Assembly: GCF_004216915.1 (NCBI RefSeq)
Contig: NZ_SGXD01000001.1
Location: forward strand, 558,001 to 622,000
Direction: 5' to 3'
DNA length: 64,000 nt
Source of the DNA: Motilibacter rhizosphaerae
Lineage (GTDB): Bacteria; Actinomycetota; Actinomycetes; Motilibacterales; Motilibacteraceae
A program made the translations under genes and the position numbers. Below are positions 17,175 through 26,656 of this stretch, one piece after another; the first letter of the stretch is position 1; each line of letters begins with the position of its first letter. The notes under the pieces were generated by a model. It worked only from the letters and a program-made list of their open reading frames with translations. It searched no databases and was not told where the DNA came from.

Positions 17175-17495
17175 ATGGCCCGCGTGCAGCACGGCCACCC
17201 CCTGCCCCAGGTCAGCGTCACCGACGTCCCCGCGGACGCCCCGCTCCTCGACGTCCGCGAGGACGACGAGTGGGCCGCCGGGCACGTGCCGTGGGCGCAG
17301 CACCTCCCGATGAGCGGCCTCGGCTCGCGCGCCGGCGAGATCGAGCTGCCGGACGAGGGCCCGCTCTACGTCGTCTGCCACGTGGGCGGCCGCTCCGCCC
17401 AGGTCGTCATGTGGCTGCGCTCGCAGGGCGTCGACGCCGTCAACGTCGCCGGCGGCATGGACGCGTGGGAGCGCGCCGGCCTGCCGGTGGAGTGA
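17175..17495 (+). CDS. Single-domain rhodanese-like protein
   Basis: A 106-residue rhodanese module with the full fold (LLDVREDDEWAAGHVPWAQHLP, then the active loop VCHVGGRSAQV containing the catalytic Cys, then GGMDAWERAGLP at the end). It probably transfers sulfane sulfur; the acceptor is unknown. It starts 6 bp after oleD and may be carried on the ole transcript, although nothing links it to olefin synthesis. ATG 17175 follows GAGGCAGG almost directly; GTG 17184, three codons in, has better ribosome-site spacing and is an equally good start. The stop shares a perfect 10-bp palindrome (TGAGCGCTCA, 17493-17502) with the stop of the convergent sugar-nucleotide gene. Confidence 0.92.
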   Translation: MARVQHGHPLPQVSVTDVPADAPLLDVREDDEWAAGHVPWAQHLPMSGLGSRAGEIELPDEGPLYVVCHVGGRSAQVVMWLRSQGVDAVNVAGGMDAWERAGLPVE

Positions 17496-17499
17496 GCGC

Positions 17500-18441
17500 T
17501 CAGTCGGCTGCGGCGCTGCGGCGGAACCACTCGATCGTCCGCTCGAGCCCCTCCTCCACGGGCACGACCGGCTCCCAGCCGAGGCGCTCGCGGGCCAGCG
17601 TGATGTCCGGCTGGCGGACCGAGGGGTCGTCGACCGGCCGCTCGACGAACGCGATGGTCGACGAGGACCCGGACAGGTCCCGGATCCAGGTCGCGAGGTC
17701 GAGCATGCTCAGCTCGTGCGGGTTGCCGACGTTGATGGGGCCGGCCTCCTGCGAGCGGGCGAGCCGCAGGATGCCCTCGACGAGGTCGTCGACGTAGATG
17801 ATCGACCGGGTCTGCGACCCGTCCCCAGCGACGGTGATGGGCTCGTCGCGCAGGGCCTGGCGGATGAAGGTCGGGATCGCCCGGCCGTCGTCCGGGCGCA
17901 TGCGCGGGCCGAACGTGTTGAAGATGCGGATGATCGCGGTGTCGACGTCGTGCGCGCGCCGGTAGGCCATGGTGAGCGCCTCGCCGAACCGCTTGGCCTC
18001 GTCGTAGACGCCGCGGGGGCCGACGGGGTTGACGTGGCCCCAGTAGGACTCCGGCTGCGGGTGGACCTGCGGGTCGCCGTAGGTCTCGCTGGTCGACGCG
18101 AGCAGGAAGCGCGCGCCCTTGTCCATCGCCATGCCGAGGGCGTGCAGGGTGCCGACCGAGCCGACCTTGAGCGTCTGGATCGGCAGCTGGAGGTAGTCCA
18201 CCGGCGAGGCGGGCGAGGCGAAGTGGAGCACCAGGTCGACCGGTCCACTCACGTGCAGGTAGTCCGTGACGTCGGCGCGCAGCAGCCGGAAGCCCGGCCG
18301 ACCGACCAGGTGCGCGACGTTGTCCGGCCGCCCCGTGATGAAGCTGTCGATGCAGACGACCTCGTCACCGTCGTCGAGCAGCCGCTCGCACAGGTGCGAC
18401 CCCAGGAAGCCCGCCCCGCCCGTCACCACCGTGCGCCCCAC
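17500..18441 (-). CDS. UDP-glucuronate decarboxylase (UDP-xylose synthase) family SDR
   Basis: Extended SDR of 313 residues, N-terminal [11 protein letters not shown] for NAD+, catalytic YDEAK (YxxxK), and the family-typical [20 protein letters not shown] and [14 protein letters not shown] segments of UDP-glucuronic acid decarboxylases (UXS). It would convert UDP-glucuronate to UDP-xylose or the 4-keto-pentose for the neighbouring polysaccharide locus. The GTG at 18441 begins the Rossmann motif and is preceded by GGAGGGA at 6-8 nt, a strong ribosome site. Alternative readings within the family (dTDP-glucose dehydratase, UDP-glucose epimerase) fit less well because of the PASP motif. Confidence 0.9.
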   Translation of the reverse strand: MGRTVVTGGAGFLGSHLCERLLDDGDEVVCIDSFITGRPDNVAHLVGRPGFRLLRADVTDYLHVSGPVDLVLHFASPASPVDYLQLPIQTLKVGSVGTLHALGMAMDKGARFLLASTSETYGDPQVHPQPESYWGHVNPVGPRGVYDEAKRFGEALTMAYRRAHDVDTAIIRIFNTFGPRMRPDDGRAIPTFIRQALRDEPITVAGDGSQTRSIIYVDDLVEGILRLARSQEAGPINVGNPHELSMLDLATWIRDLSGSSSTIAFVERPVDDPSVRQPDITLARERLGWEPVVPVEEGLERTIEWFRRSAAAD

Positions 18442-18521
18442 GCGCGCTCCCTCCGCCGCGGGCCGGCTGGCCCGTACGGAGGACGATCCTCCTCCCCGCG
18501 CCCGGGGCGGACCGCGCGGGG

Positions 18522-19361
18522 TCAGGCGTGCGCGGCCTCGACGGGGACCGCGCGGCGCTGGCGGCGCAGCTCGCGGGCCGCGAGCCGGACGAAGACGGCG
18601 TTGGAGATGAGGTAGCGCCGCCACAGCCGTCCGGGCTCCGAGAGCAGGCGGTGCACCCACTCGAACCCCGTGCCGTGGAGGTACGCCGGAGCCTCGGGCT
18701 TGTGGCCCGAGAGGAAGTCGAAGGCGGCCCCCACCCCGACCAGCACGGCGTCGACCGAGCCGGCGAGCCGCGCGATGAGGAGGTCCTGGCGCGGGGTGCC
18801 GAGCCCGACCCACACGACGTTGGCGCCGCTTCGGCGCACGGCCTCGGCGTAGGCGGCGACGTCCTCGTCGGTCGGGTCGCGGAAGGGCGGCGCGACGGCA
18901 CCGACCACCTCGGCGGCCGGGTGGTCGCGCTCGATCGCCGTCCGCAGGTCCGCGAGCACCTCGTCGGTGCCGCCGAGCAGGAAGTGGCGCAGGTGGGGGC
19001 GGTCGAGCATCGCCTTCATGAGGCCCGGGCCGCGCACGGGCCCCCGCGAGGGCTCGCGGGTCACGGCACGGGAGTACCAGCTGACCGGAGTGCCGTCGAC
19101 GAGGTTGAGGGCGTCGTCCGCCAGGCTCGCGCGGTGCGCCTCGTCGGCCTCGGCGGAGACCAGGGTGTACGCGTTGCACATGTGCACGCCCACTCCCTGC
19201 CGCACCCGGGCGAGGGAGGCGAGCACCTCCACGGCCTCCTCGGGAGCGATGTCGAGCAGCTCCACGGCCCCGAAGCGCAGCCGGGTGCCGAGGCCCCCGA
19301 GCAGGCGCGCGCGACCGGTGCGCCGGTCCGTGGGGAGGTGGGCGGAGGACATCCGGGGCAT
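18522..19361 (-). CDS. WecG/TagA/CpsF family (GT26) glycosyltransferase
   Basis: Predicted cytoplasmic glycosyltransferase of 279 residues. Family signatures are [21 protein letters not shown] (the DG motif), [30 protein letters not shown] (the Pro-Gln motif) and the C-terminal [22 protein letters not shown]26 enzymes add the second sugar (often ManNAc or a uronic-acid derivative) to a lipid-linked primer in teichoic-acid, capsule or enterobacterial-common-antigen synthesis. It is the first-transcribed of the leftward wecG-uxs pair and is divergent from gmd. ATG 19361 has GAGGGG six nt upstream; ATG 19352 is possible. Confidence 0.92.
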   Translation of the reverse strand: MPRMSSAHLPTDRRTGRARLLGGLGTRLRFGAVELLDIAPEEAVEVLASLARVRQGVGVHMCNAYTLVSAEADEAHRASLADDALNLVDGTPVSWYSRAVTREPSRGPVRGPGLMKAMLDRPHLRHFLLGGTDEVLADLRTAIERDHPAAEVVGAVAPPFRDPTDEDVAAYAEAVRRSGANVVWVGLGTPRQDLLIARLAGSVDAVLVGVGAAFDFLSGHKPEAPAYLHGTGFEWVHRLLSEPGRLWRRYLISNAVFVRLAARELRRQRRAVPVEAAHA

Positions 19362-19684
19362 CCTAGGCCCCTCGGGCGCCGTCGCGTGAGACGCCGCTCC
19401 TGCAGCGGTGGTACCAGGCACAGCGGTCCCCGTCCTCCCTCGGCCCGGCGGGCGGCGTCGTGCCGTCCGGGCAGGCGTGTCAGCAGGAGGACGCACTGGG
19501 CCCCCCGGCAGGTTCAGTCGCTCCGGGGACTTCTCCTGGAGGGCCCCGGCACGGCGGATCCGCGGCTCCGCGGCGGACCGGGCGGCGGGACGAGCCGTGG
19601 CATACTCGACCAGGCTCTGCGCGCGACCGGCCCCGTCGTCGGCCCAGTGGACCCTTTGCCCCCGACACCCAGAGGACCCCCTGC
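19362..19684. other. Divergent intergenic region between GT26 gene and gmd
   Basis: 323 bp with no credible gene. It holds the leftward GT26 ribosome site and, for gmd, a CATACT -10-like box at 19601-19606 without a recognisable -35. The AGAGGA before the gmd ATG serves as its ribosome site. A CCGCGG-CT-CCGCGG inverted repeat around 19559-19572 could be an operator or hairpin. Confidence 0.5.
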
Positions 19685-20698
19685 ATGACCAAGTCGGCTC
19701 TCATCACCGGAGTCACGGGCCAGGACGGCTCCTACCTGGCCGAGCTCCTGCTCGAGAAGGGCTACGAGGTCCACGGCATCATCCGCCGGGCGTCGACGTT
19801 CAACACCGACCGGATCGACCACATCTACCAGGACCCGCACGACTCCGACGTGCACATGGTCCTGCACCACGGCGACCTCTCGGACGCCACGATGCTGGTC
19901 AACCTCATGCGCGACGTGCAGCCCGACGAGGTCTACCACCTCGGCGCGCAGTCGCACGTGAAGGTCAGCTTCGAGATGCCGGAGTACACCGGGGACGTCA
20001 CGGGCCTCGGCACGATCCGCCTGCTCGAGGCGATCCGCGCGTCCGGTGTGGCGACCCGCTTCTACCAGGCCTCGAGCTCGGAGATGTTCGGGTCCACGCC
20101 GCCCCCGCAGAACGAGGACACCCCGTTCCACCCCCGCTCGCCCTACGGCGCGGCGAAGGTCTACGCGTACTGGGCCACGGTGAACTACCGCGAGGCCTAC
20201 GGCATGCACGCGACCAACGGCATCCTGTTCAACCACGAGTCGCCCCGCCGCGGCGAGACCTTCGTCACGCGCAAGATCACCCGCGGCGTGGCGCGCATCG
20301 CCGCCGGCCTGCAGGACTACCTCTACCTCGGCAACCTCGACGCCGTCCGCGACTGGGGCTACGCCAAGGAGTACGTCGAGGCCCAGTGGCTCATGCTCCA
20401 GCAGGAGCAGGGCGACGACTACGTCGTGGCCACCGGCAAGGCGGCCACGGTCCGCGACTTCTGCGAGGCCGCCTTCTCCCGTGCGGACCTCGACTGGGAG
20501 AAGCACGTGCGCACCGACCAGCGCTACGAGCGTCCCTCCGAGGTCGACGCGCTCATCGGTGACCCCGCCAAGTGCCGCGAGAGGCTCGGCTGGGAGCCCA
20601 AGACCGACTGGCGCGCGCTCGCCGACCTCATGGTCGACGCGGACCGCCAGCTCCTCGAGGACCAGCTCAGCGGCAAGCACGTGCGCAACGGCCGGTGA
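19685..20698 (+). CDS. gmd: GDP-mannose 4,6-dehydratase
   Basis: Converts GDP-D-mannose to GDP-4-keto-6-deoxy-mannose, the first step to GDP-L-fucose. Of 337 residues, with the highly conserved [20 protein letters not shown] start, IIRRAS, the [17 protein letters not shown] segment, catalytic [12 protein letters not shown] (YxxxK) and [21 protein letters not shown]. The second enzyme (fcl) is 14 kb downstream at the other end of the locus. It starts at ATG 19685 with AGAGGA upstream, and its stop overlaps the flippase start by 4 bp. It shares a transcript with the flippase and the following glycosyltransferase. Confidence 0.97.
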   Translation: MTKSALITGVTGQDGSYLAELLLEKGYEVHGIIRRASTFNTDRIDHIYQDPHDSDVHMVLHHGDLSDATMLVNLMRDVQPDEVYHLGAQSHVKVSFEMPEYTGDVTGLGTIRLLEAIRASGVATRFYQASSSEMFGSTPPPQNEDTPFHPRSPYGAAKVYAYWATVNYREAYGMHATNGILFNHESPRRGETFVTRKITRGVARIAAGLQDYLYLGNLDAVRDWGYAKEYVEAQWLMLQQEQGDDYVVATGKAATVRDFCEAAFSRADLDWEKHVRTDQRYERPSEVDALIGDPAKCRERLGWEPKTDWRALADLMVDADRQLLEDQLSGKHVRNGR

Positions 20699-22248
20699 CG
20701 GCAGGCGCCGAGGACGTCCCCGCCCTCGCTGACGCCCCGCCCGGCGCGGGGGTCGCGGCGGGCCCGGGAGCGCCCCCGCGCTCCGACCGCTCGTCGCTCG
20801 CGGCCAACGCGATGGCCTACTGGTTCGCCTCGGGGACCACGCTGGTGGGCAGCCTGGTGCGCGGCAAGGTCGCCGCGGTGGTCCTCGGTGACCGCGGGCT
20901 CGGCGTCACCGGGACGCTGGCCGTGCTCACGGCGTTCGTCGTCACCCTCGCCTCGCTCGGGCTGGGCATCGGCGGGGTCAAGCTCATCTCCGAGGCCCGC
21001 GGCCGTGGCGACGACGAGGGGGCCCAGCGGCTCGTCTCGTTCCTCGTGTGGGTCCCGGTCACGGTCGGGACGGCGGCGTTCCTCGTGACCGTCCCCCTGT
21101 CGGGGTGGCTCTCCGGCCTCATGCTCGACAAGGGCGGCTACGGCAGCTACGTCGTGGTCACCATGCTCGCCGTGCCGTTCTCCCTGCTGGCCTCGAGCTT
21201 CCAGCTCGTCCTCCAGGGCTACGAGCGGGCGGGCCGCCTCGCCGTGACGTCGGTCGCCACCGCGGTCCTCGTGACGCTCGCGTCCGTCCCGCTCACCACG
21301 GAGTTCGGCCTCGACGGTGCCATCGCCGCGACACCCCTCGCGGCCGTCGTCACCGCCGCCGTCTTCGTCGCCCGCGACCCGTGGATCGCGCGCACCGCCC
21401 TCCGGCTGCACCGCGTCGCAGGAGCCGTGCGCGTCCAGCTGTGGACGCTCGCCGCGGCGAGCGTGGTCGCGTCGCTCATGACCTACGGCGCCGACACCAT
21501 CGTGCGTGCTCGCGCCTCCCACGTCCTGGGCATCCCGCTCAACGGCCTCTACCAGCCGGTCCAGATGTTCAGCTCGGTCGTCATGCCCCAGCTCGTCGGC
21601 GCGCTCTCCCTCGTGCTGCTGCCCAGGTTGTCCTACGAGTTCGGGGCCGAGCGCCGCGAGGAGGTCGCTGCCGTCCTGCGCGGAGGGGCTCGCGCCGCAG
21701 CCGTGCTCGCGGTCACGGTGTCCCTCATGACCATGGCCCTCGCCGAGGTCTTCGTCGTCGTGTTCTTCAACACGGAGTTCCTGCCCTCGGCGCACGTGCT
21801 GGCCGTCCAGGTCGCCGCCGAGGTCCCGCGCTTCCTCGCGTACGTGCTCGGGGCCGCGGTGGTCCCGGCCGGGCTGATCCGCCAGTGGGTCGGGATCGGG
21901 GTCGTCTCGACGCTCGCCCGGGTGGGTGTCGCGGCAGGGCTCATGCCCTCGATGCACCTCTACGCGCTGGCGCTCTCGGTGGTCGTCGAGTGGGCGGTCG
22001 CCCTTGCGCTCACGACCGCGGTGCTCTGGCGCGCGATCGGCTGGCGTCCGGGGCGGGACCTGGTCGCGCTCGTGCTCGCGGCGGCCGCCGTGGTCGCCCT
22101 CGCGGTGCTGGTCTCGCTGCGCGCGCCGTGGGCGCCCACCCTCCTGCTGGCCGCCACCGCGGTGTGGCTCGCCGCCGTGGGCAGGCGCGAGGTCGCGCTC
22201 GTCGCGCACGCCCTGCGCCTGGACCGGTTCCGAGGAGCCTCTGCATGA
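20695..22248 (+). CDS. Wzx-type polysaccharide flippase (MOP superfamily)
   Basis: Integral membrane protein of 517 residues with about 12-14 hydrophobic helices and the family-typical segments [17 protein letters not shown] and [17 protein letters not shown] near the start. It is expected to flip undecaprenyl- or polyprenyl-linked oligosaccharide repeat units to the outer face of the membrane. It is coupled to gmd (GTGA overlap) and to the next glycosyltransferase (ATGA overlap). MurJ and MATE transporters belong to the same superfamily; the surrounding glycosyltransferases and Wzy/WaaL-like genes favour Wzx. Confidence 0.88.
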   Translation: MTAGAEDVPALADAPPGAGVAAGPGAPPRSDRSSLAANAMAYWFASGTTLVGSLVRGKVAAVVLGDRGLGVTGTLAVLTAFVVTLASLGLGIGGVKLISEARGRGDDEGAQRLVSFLVWVPVTVGTAAFLVTVPLSGWLSGLMLDKGGYGSYVVVTMLAVPFSLLASSFQLVLQGYERAGRLAVTSVATAVLVTLASVPLTTEFGLDGAIAATPLAAVVTAAVFVARDPWIARTALRLHRVAGAVRVQLWTLAAASVVASLMTYGADTIVRARASHVLGIPLNGLYQPVQMFSSVVMPQLVGALSLVLLPRLSYEFGAERREEVAAVLRGGARAAAVLAVTVSLMTMALAEVFVVVFFNTEFLPSAHVLAVQVAAEVPRFLAYVLGAAVVPAGLIRQWVGIGVVSTLARVGVAAGLMPSMHLYALALSVVVEWAVALALTTAVLWRAIGWRPGRDLVALVLAAAAVVALAVLVSLRAPWAPTLLLAATAVWLAAVGRREVALVAHALRLDRFRGASA

Positions 22249-23255
22249 AGGTCGTCCACGTCGCCCACCGCTACGACTACGGCAAGCCGGAGCGGGGGCT
22301 CAGCTTCGAGCACTACAACTTCTACGAGACGCTCGTGGCGATGGGCCACGACACCAGCTACGTCGACATCGGGGCCGGCGGGGGTGGTCCCGGCTCGGCC
22401 GACGCCCTGCTCCACGCGTCCGTGGAGCGCGAGCGGCCCGACGTCGTCTTCTGCCTGCTGTTCGGGGACGAGGTGTCCCCCGAGGCCCTCGGCCAGGTGA
22501 CGACGTCCGGCGTGCCCACGGTCAACTGGTTCGCGGACGACCACTGGCGCTTCGCGGACTTCACCTCCCGCTACGCCCCCCACGTGTCGCTCGCGGCCAC
22601 GACGGACCGCGAGTCGCTCCCCGAGTACGAGCGCATCGGCGCGCGCGCGGTGCTCACCCAGTGGGCGGCAGCCACGCAGCGCTACCGCCCGACGCCCGGA
22701 CCCCTGCGCTACGACGTGACGCTCGTCGGCCAGGTCTACGGCGAACGGCCCGGGCTCGTCGCGGCCCTCCGCGCCGACGGCGTCGACGTCCGCACGTGGG
22801 GGACGGGCTGGGGCGTGCGGCGCCACCACTGGCTGCTCGGGACCAAGCAGCCGTTCGCCGCACTGGGTGGTGCCCGCCTGCTCTCCCGCGTCCAGGCGAG
22901 CACCCGGGCGGACCAGGACGAGATGATCCGCATCTTCGGCACGAGCCGCGTCAACCTCAACCCGACGGAGGCCTCGCACGACGGCGTCCCGCAGATCAAG
23001 GGCCGGACGTTCGAGGTGCCCGCCTGCGGCGGCCTGCTGCTGACCGGGCCGGCGCTCCACCTCGAGGACTACTACGTCCCCGGCGAGGAGGTCGTGGTGT
23101 TCGACGACGTCGACGACATGAGGGCGAAGGCGCGCTGGCTGCTGGACCACGACGACGAGCGGCGCCGGATCGCCGAGGCGGGCCACGCACGCACGGTGGC
23201 GGAGCACACGTACGAGAAGCGGCTGGGCGCGATCTTCGCCGCGCTCGGCGCCTGA
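22245..23255 (+). CDS. CgeB-like glycosyltransferase
   Basis: Predicted GT-B glycosyltransferase of 336 residues, resembling the CgeB/spore-maturation group. Features are an N-terminal Rossmann half (VVHVAHRYDYGKPERGLSFEH), NWFADDHWRF, YDVTLVGQVYGER, and a C-terminal nucleotide-binding half ending in QIKGRTFEVPACGGLLLT and EEVVVFDDVDDMRAKARWLL. The latter motif (GRTFEVPACGG) is typical of CgeB-type enzymes. Donor and acceptor are unknown. It is translationally coupled to the flippase, with GAGGAG upstream of the ATG. It is convergent with the next gene, the stops forming a CCTGA/TCAGG inverted repeat (23251-23272). Confidence 0.85.
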   Translation: MKVVHVAHRYDYGKPERGLSFEHYNFYETLVAMGHDTSYVDIGAGGGGPGSADALLHASVERERPDVVFCLLFGDEVSPEALGQVTTSGVPTVNWFADDHWRFADFTSRYAPHVSLAATTDRESLPEYERIGARAVLTQWAAATQRYRPTPGPLRYDVTLVGQVYGERPGLVAALRADGVDVRTWGTGWGVRRHHWLLGTKQPFAALGGARLLSRVQASTRADQDEMIRIFGTSRVNLNPTEASHDGVPQIKGRTFEVPACGGLLLTGPALHLEDYYVPGEEVVVFDDVDDMRAKARWLLDHDDERRRIAEAGHARTVAEHTYEKRLGAIFAALGA

Positions 23256-23267
23256 GGGCGCTCCCGG

Positions 23268-24659
23268 TCAGGAGGGGCGCTGCGCCGCGGCGAGCTCCTC
23301 GGCCCAGTCGACGTACGCGCCGAGGCCCGCCGACCCGGAGAACCGCTGCTCGGCGTCGGCCCGACCCGCGGAGCCCAGGCGGCGGCGCAGCGCGGGGTCG
23401 TCGACCAGCGTGCGCAGGGCCGCCGCGAGCGGAGCCGGGTCGCCCGGCGGGACGAGGATCCCCGTCGCCGGGGCGGCTCCTGCTGCGGCCGAGAGGCTCG
23501 CCCCGGGGAGCGCCGCCGGTCGGACCTGCTCGGGGATCCCCCCGACCGCCGAGGCGACCACGGGCAGCCCGGTGGCGAGCCCCTCCAGCACGGCGTTCGG
23601 AAAGGTGTCCACGCGAGCGGCGTGGACGTAGACGTCGCTCGCGCGGTACGCGGCCGCCACCTCCTCCCGCTCCGTGCGCCGGCCGAGGAAGACGACGCGG
23701 ACGCGACCGAGCTGCAGGTCGGCCCCCTCCTCGCCGAGGGCGGCGACCGTGACGGGTCCGCCCTCCTCGCTGCCGAGCAGCCCGAGCGCGCGGTGCAGGG
23801 TCCCCCAGTCCTTCCACGGGTTCGCGACGAGCCCGTTGGCGACGGTGAGCAGGACCGGGGCCCCCTGCGGCAGCCCGAAGCGCTCCCGCGCGGCCTCCGC
23901 CTCACCGGCCCGGGCAGGACGGAACACCTCGAGGTCCACGCCCCCGTGGATCACGCGGGCGTCGGCGACGGCCGGCCCGAGCATCGAGGCGTCCACCCTG
24001 TCGAGCAGCCAGCGGCTGGGGGCACCGATATGGAGGCGGCCGGTGGACCGGGCGTAGATCCGCTGCTTGCGCCGCCAGTTGCCCGCTGTCGCGTCGCGCC
24101 GCACGGCGGGGTAGACGGAGAGGTCGGGGCAGCCGCCGCACCCCGTGCGCCAGCGCTCGCAGGCACCGGAGTGCGCGCAGTGCCCGGTCAGCAGCCAGGA
24201 GTCGTGCAGGGTGAGGATCGTCGGCGCCGCCTCCGCGATCCCGGGGAGCAGCCGCAGGTCGAAGTACCGCCCGTGCAGGTTGTGCAGGTGCACGACGTCG
24301 CTCGTGGCTGCCGCGGTGAGGACGGCGCGCGACGCGGGGTGGGAGAAGTCCTCGTGCCCGGCGAGCCGGCGGGCGGCGCGGACGGGCTCCGCGACCGCGA
24401 GCAGGGCGGTGCCGGGCGGTCCGCTGCGCAGCACCGGGGCCTTGGCGGCCGCGCGCACGCCGCGCGCCCAGGCGCTGCGCCCCTGCTCGTCGCCGAGGTG
24501 GACGACACCAGGCGATGGGGGGCCGTTGCGGTGGCCGACGAGGAGGGTCGCGTCCCAGCCCGCCGCGAGGTAGGCGGAGTGCTGCTGGAGCGCGACGAGC
24601 TCGGCGCCCCCGGCGACGTCGGCGGTGCTGACCTGCGTCACCCGTCGCACCTGCACCAT
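23268..24659 (-). CDS. GT4 family glycosyltransferase (WcaC-like)
   Basis: Retaining GT-B glycosyltransferase of about 463 residues. The N-terminus (VSTADVAGGAE) matches the donor-independent half. A Cys-rich segment (GHCAHSGACERWRTGCGGCP) is characteristic of WcaC/colanic-acid-type transferases. The C-terminal half has the GT4 E-x7-E-like loop (DTFPNAVLEGLATGLPVVASAVGGIPEQV region). ATG 24659 places the start next to the family N-terminus; ATG 24668, three codons upstream, is possible. A TATGCT box at 24664-24669 on this strand lies just before 24659. Donor sugar unknown. Confidence 0.88.
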   Translation of the reverse strand: MVQVRRVTQVSTADVAGGAELVALQQHSAYLAAGWDATLLVGHRNGPPSPGVVHLGDEQGRSAWARGVRAAAKAPVLRSGPPGTALLAVAEPVRAARRLAGHEDFSHPASRAVLTAAATSDVVHLHNLHGRYFDLRLLPGIAEAAPTILTLHDSWLLTGHCAHSGACERWRTGCGGCPDLSVYPAVRRDATAGNWRRKQRIYARSTGRLHIGAPSRWLLDRVDASMLGPAVADARVIHGGVDLEVFRPARAGEAEAARERFGLPQGAPVLLTVANGLVANPWKDWGTLHRALGLLGSEEGGPVTVAALGEEGADLQLGRVRVVFLGRRTEREEVAAAYRASDVYVHAARVDTFPNAVLEGLATGLPVVASAVGGIPEQVRPAALPGASLSAAAGAAPATGILVPPGDPAPLAAALRTLVDDPALRRRLGSAGRADAEQRFSGSAGLGAYVDWAEELAAAQRPS

Positions 24660-24681
24660 CCCGAGCATATCCGCCCACCGC

Positions 24682-24687
24682 TAGACT
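24682..24687 (+). promoter_or_regulatory. Candidate -10 box of the rightward glycosylation operon
   Basis: TAGACT lies in the 78-bp divergent gap, placing a start site near 24694 and giving a 5' leader of about 44 nt with an AGGGGAGA ribosome site before GTG 24738. No clear -35 box is seen. Confidence 0.45.
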
Positions 24688-24737
24688 CCCCGGACCCGTG
24701 CGGGACGCCGTCCGCCGGCGAGAGGGGAGACCTGCGG

Positions 24738-25658
24738 GTGACGCACGTGCGCCTGGTCGTGGTGTTCAACCACAAGTTCGAGGCCAACCTGCCGAAGCTC
24801 GACGAGATCCTCGGGGAGCGCTTCCCGGACCGGTGCTACGTGATGCCGTTCTACGACGGGGACCGCGACGACGTCATCGGCGTCTACGAGAGCTCGTACG
24901 CCTTCCAGGGCTACCTCACCCAGGCGCGCGACCGCATCGCCTCGCCCACGGCGACGCACTACGTGGTCATGGCGGACGACATGGTGCTCAACCCCCGCTT
25001 CGACGCGACCAACCTCCCCGACGAGCTCGGGCTCGGCAGTGGCACGGCCTGGATCAAGGGGCTCGCCCCGCTGAGCGACCAGTCGCCGCTCTGGATGCAC
25101 CTGCGCCGGGCGGTCGAGCCGTTCACGACGGAGACCGGCACCGAGTGGCGCCGGGAGCTCCCGGAGCCCGAGGAGGCGGCCCGGCTGCTGGCCCGGCACG
25201 GCATCGTCCCCGGCGCTCACGACCCGCGGAGGCTCGTCGCGGCGGCGCGGGAGGTGCCCGCGCGGCGCCTGCTGCGCGAGAGCAGCGTGCGCTGGTCCGT
25301 CCGCTACCTCGCGAGAGGTGCGCGTCCCCTGCCCTACCCGCTCGCCGTCGGCTACAGCGACTTCATGGTGGTGCCGGCAGAGGTCTGGCCGCGCTTCTGC
25401 CACCTCGCGGGCGTGCTCGCGGCGATGGGCGTGTTCGTCGAGGCCGGAGCGCCCACTGCCCTGGCGCTCGCCGCCCCCGGCATCGCCACCGAGCAGACCA
25501 GCGGGTGGCACGGCCTCGAGGTCTGGGGCGTCGACGGGCCCCAGGAGGTCCAGCGGGCGCACGACGGGCTGTTCAGCAACCTGCTCGCGTCGTTCGCCCC
25601 CCGCCAGGTCTACGTCCATCCGGTGAAGCTCTCGATGTGGGAAGGGCCCTTCTCGTGA
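24738..25658 (+). CDS. Unrecognised protein of the polysaccharide locus, possible glycosyltransferase
   Basis: Soluble protein of 306 residues. I do not recognise the family. The N-terminal strand VRLVVVFNHKFEANLPKL and a central HYVVMADDMVLNPRF segment, with acidic residues after a hydrophobic strand, resemble the nucleotide-sugar-binding DxD region of GT-A enzymes, so a glycosyltransferase role is inferred. It is the first gene of a three-gene operon with GTGA overlaps (this gene, STELLO-like, GT2). GTG 24738 has AGGGGAGA about 8 nt upstream. Co-occurrence with the STELLO-like gene may mean the two act on the same acceptor. Confidence 0.75.
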   Translation: MTHVRLVVVFNHKFEANLPKLDEILGERFPDRCYVMPFYDGDRDDVIGVYESSYAFQGYLTQARDRIASPTATHYVVMADDMVLNPRFDATNLPDELGLGSGTAWIKGLAPLSDQSPLWMHLRRAVEPFTTETGTEWRRELPEPEEAARLLARHGIVPGAHDPRRLVAAAREVPARRLLRESSVRWSVRYLARGARPLPYPLAVGYSDFMVVPAEVWPRFCHLAGVLAAMGVFVEAGAPTALALAAPGIATEQTSGWHGLEVWGVDGPQEVQRAHDGLFSNLLASFAPRQVYVHPVKLSMWEGPFS

Positions 25659-26656
25659 CTCGTTCCGTGGTCATCACGACGATCAACCCGCCGACGACGG
25701 CGGTCAGGGGGTTCGCGGCGTCGGGCTGGCGGACGTACGTCGCGGGCGACCTCAAGACCCCCCGCGACTGGGCGTGCGAGGGCGTGGTCTACGTCGGCCC
25801 CGACGAGCAGCGCGGCCGCCTCGCAGAGGAGCTGCCCCACAACCACTACAGCCGCAAGCTGTACGGCTACCTCGCCGCGGTCGCTGACGGCGCGACCGTG
25901 GTGGCGGACAGCGACGACGACAACATCCCCGGCGAGGGGTGGGACTTCCCGGCCTTCGACGGCGAGTACGACACGGCGCCCCGCGAGGCCGGCTGGGTCA
26001 ACATCTACCGCTCGTTCACCAGCAAGCACATCTGGCCGCGCGGCCTCCCGCTGGACCGCGTGCTCGCGCCCGACTCGGTGCTGCAGGAGGACGCCCTGGC
26101 GCCCGCTCCGGCGCGCGTCGGGGTCTGGCAGGCCCTGGCCGACGGCGACCCGGACGTGGACGCGATCTACCGCCTGACCGACGGCGAGCTGTGCACCTTC
26201 GACCAGCGCCCGCCGGTGGTGCTGCCGGAGGGGACGCTGTGCCCGTACAACTCCCAGAACACCGCGACGCGCGAGGAGCTGCTCGCGCTGCTCTACCTGC
26301 CCGCGACCGTGACGTTCCGCTTCACCGACATCCTGCGCGGCATCGTCGCGCAGCCGGTCATGTGGGCGGCGGGGTTCTCGCTCGGCTTCACCGCCGCCAC
26401 CGTGGTCCAGGAGCGCAACCCGCACGACTACGTCAAGGACTTCGAGTCCGAGATCCCCTGCTACCTGCAGGTCCGCGAGAGCGTCGAGGCCGTCTCCGGC
26501 GTCGTGCGTGCCGGTGCTGCGGTGGAGGACAACCTGCGGGCGGGCTACGCGGAGCTGCGCCGGCGCGGCATCGTCCAGGACGCCGAGCTCCGGCTCCTCG
26601 ACGCGTGGCTCGAGGACCTCGCGGAGGCCAGGACGGCGGGCCGGGCCCTGGCGTGA
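25655..26656 (+). CDS. STELLO/DUF288-like glycosyltransferase
   Basis: 333-residue protein beginning with VVITTINPPTTAV and containing VADSDDDNIP (Asp85, Asp87-89). Both match the STELLO (DUF288) glycosyltransferase family, known from plant cellulose-synthase-associated proteins and nematodes, with scattered bacterial members. The acidic cluster is the probable metal/nucleotide-sugar DxD site. Conserved NSQNT and the FRFTDILRGIVAQP segment follow. No membrane helix is seen, unlike the plant proteins. It sits between two coupled genes (4-bp GTGA overlaps on both sides), so it should be made in step with a GT2 enzyme. Donor and acceptor unknown. Confidence 0.82.
   Translation: MTRSVVITTINPPTTAVRGFAASGWRTYVAGDLKTPRDWACEGVVYVGPDEQRGRLAEELPHNHYSRKLYGYLAAVADGATVVADSDDDNIPGEGWDFPAFDGEYDTAPREAGWVNIYRSFTSKHIWPRGLPLDRVLAPDSVLQEDALAPAPARVGVWQALADGDPDVDAIYRLTDGELCTFDQRPPVVLPEGTLCPYNSQNTATREELLALLYLPATVTFRFTDILRGIVAQPVMWAAGFSLGFTAATVVQERNPHDYVKDFESEIPCYLQVRESVEAVSGVVRAGAAVEDNLRAGYAELRRRGIVQDAELRLLDAWLEDLAEARTAGRALA

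Noticed and set aside
17175-17495. Rhodanese as a functional member of the ole pathway
   Set aside because: Proximity only; no step of olefin synthesis needs sulfur transfer.
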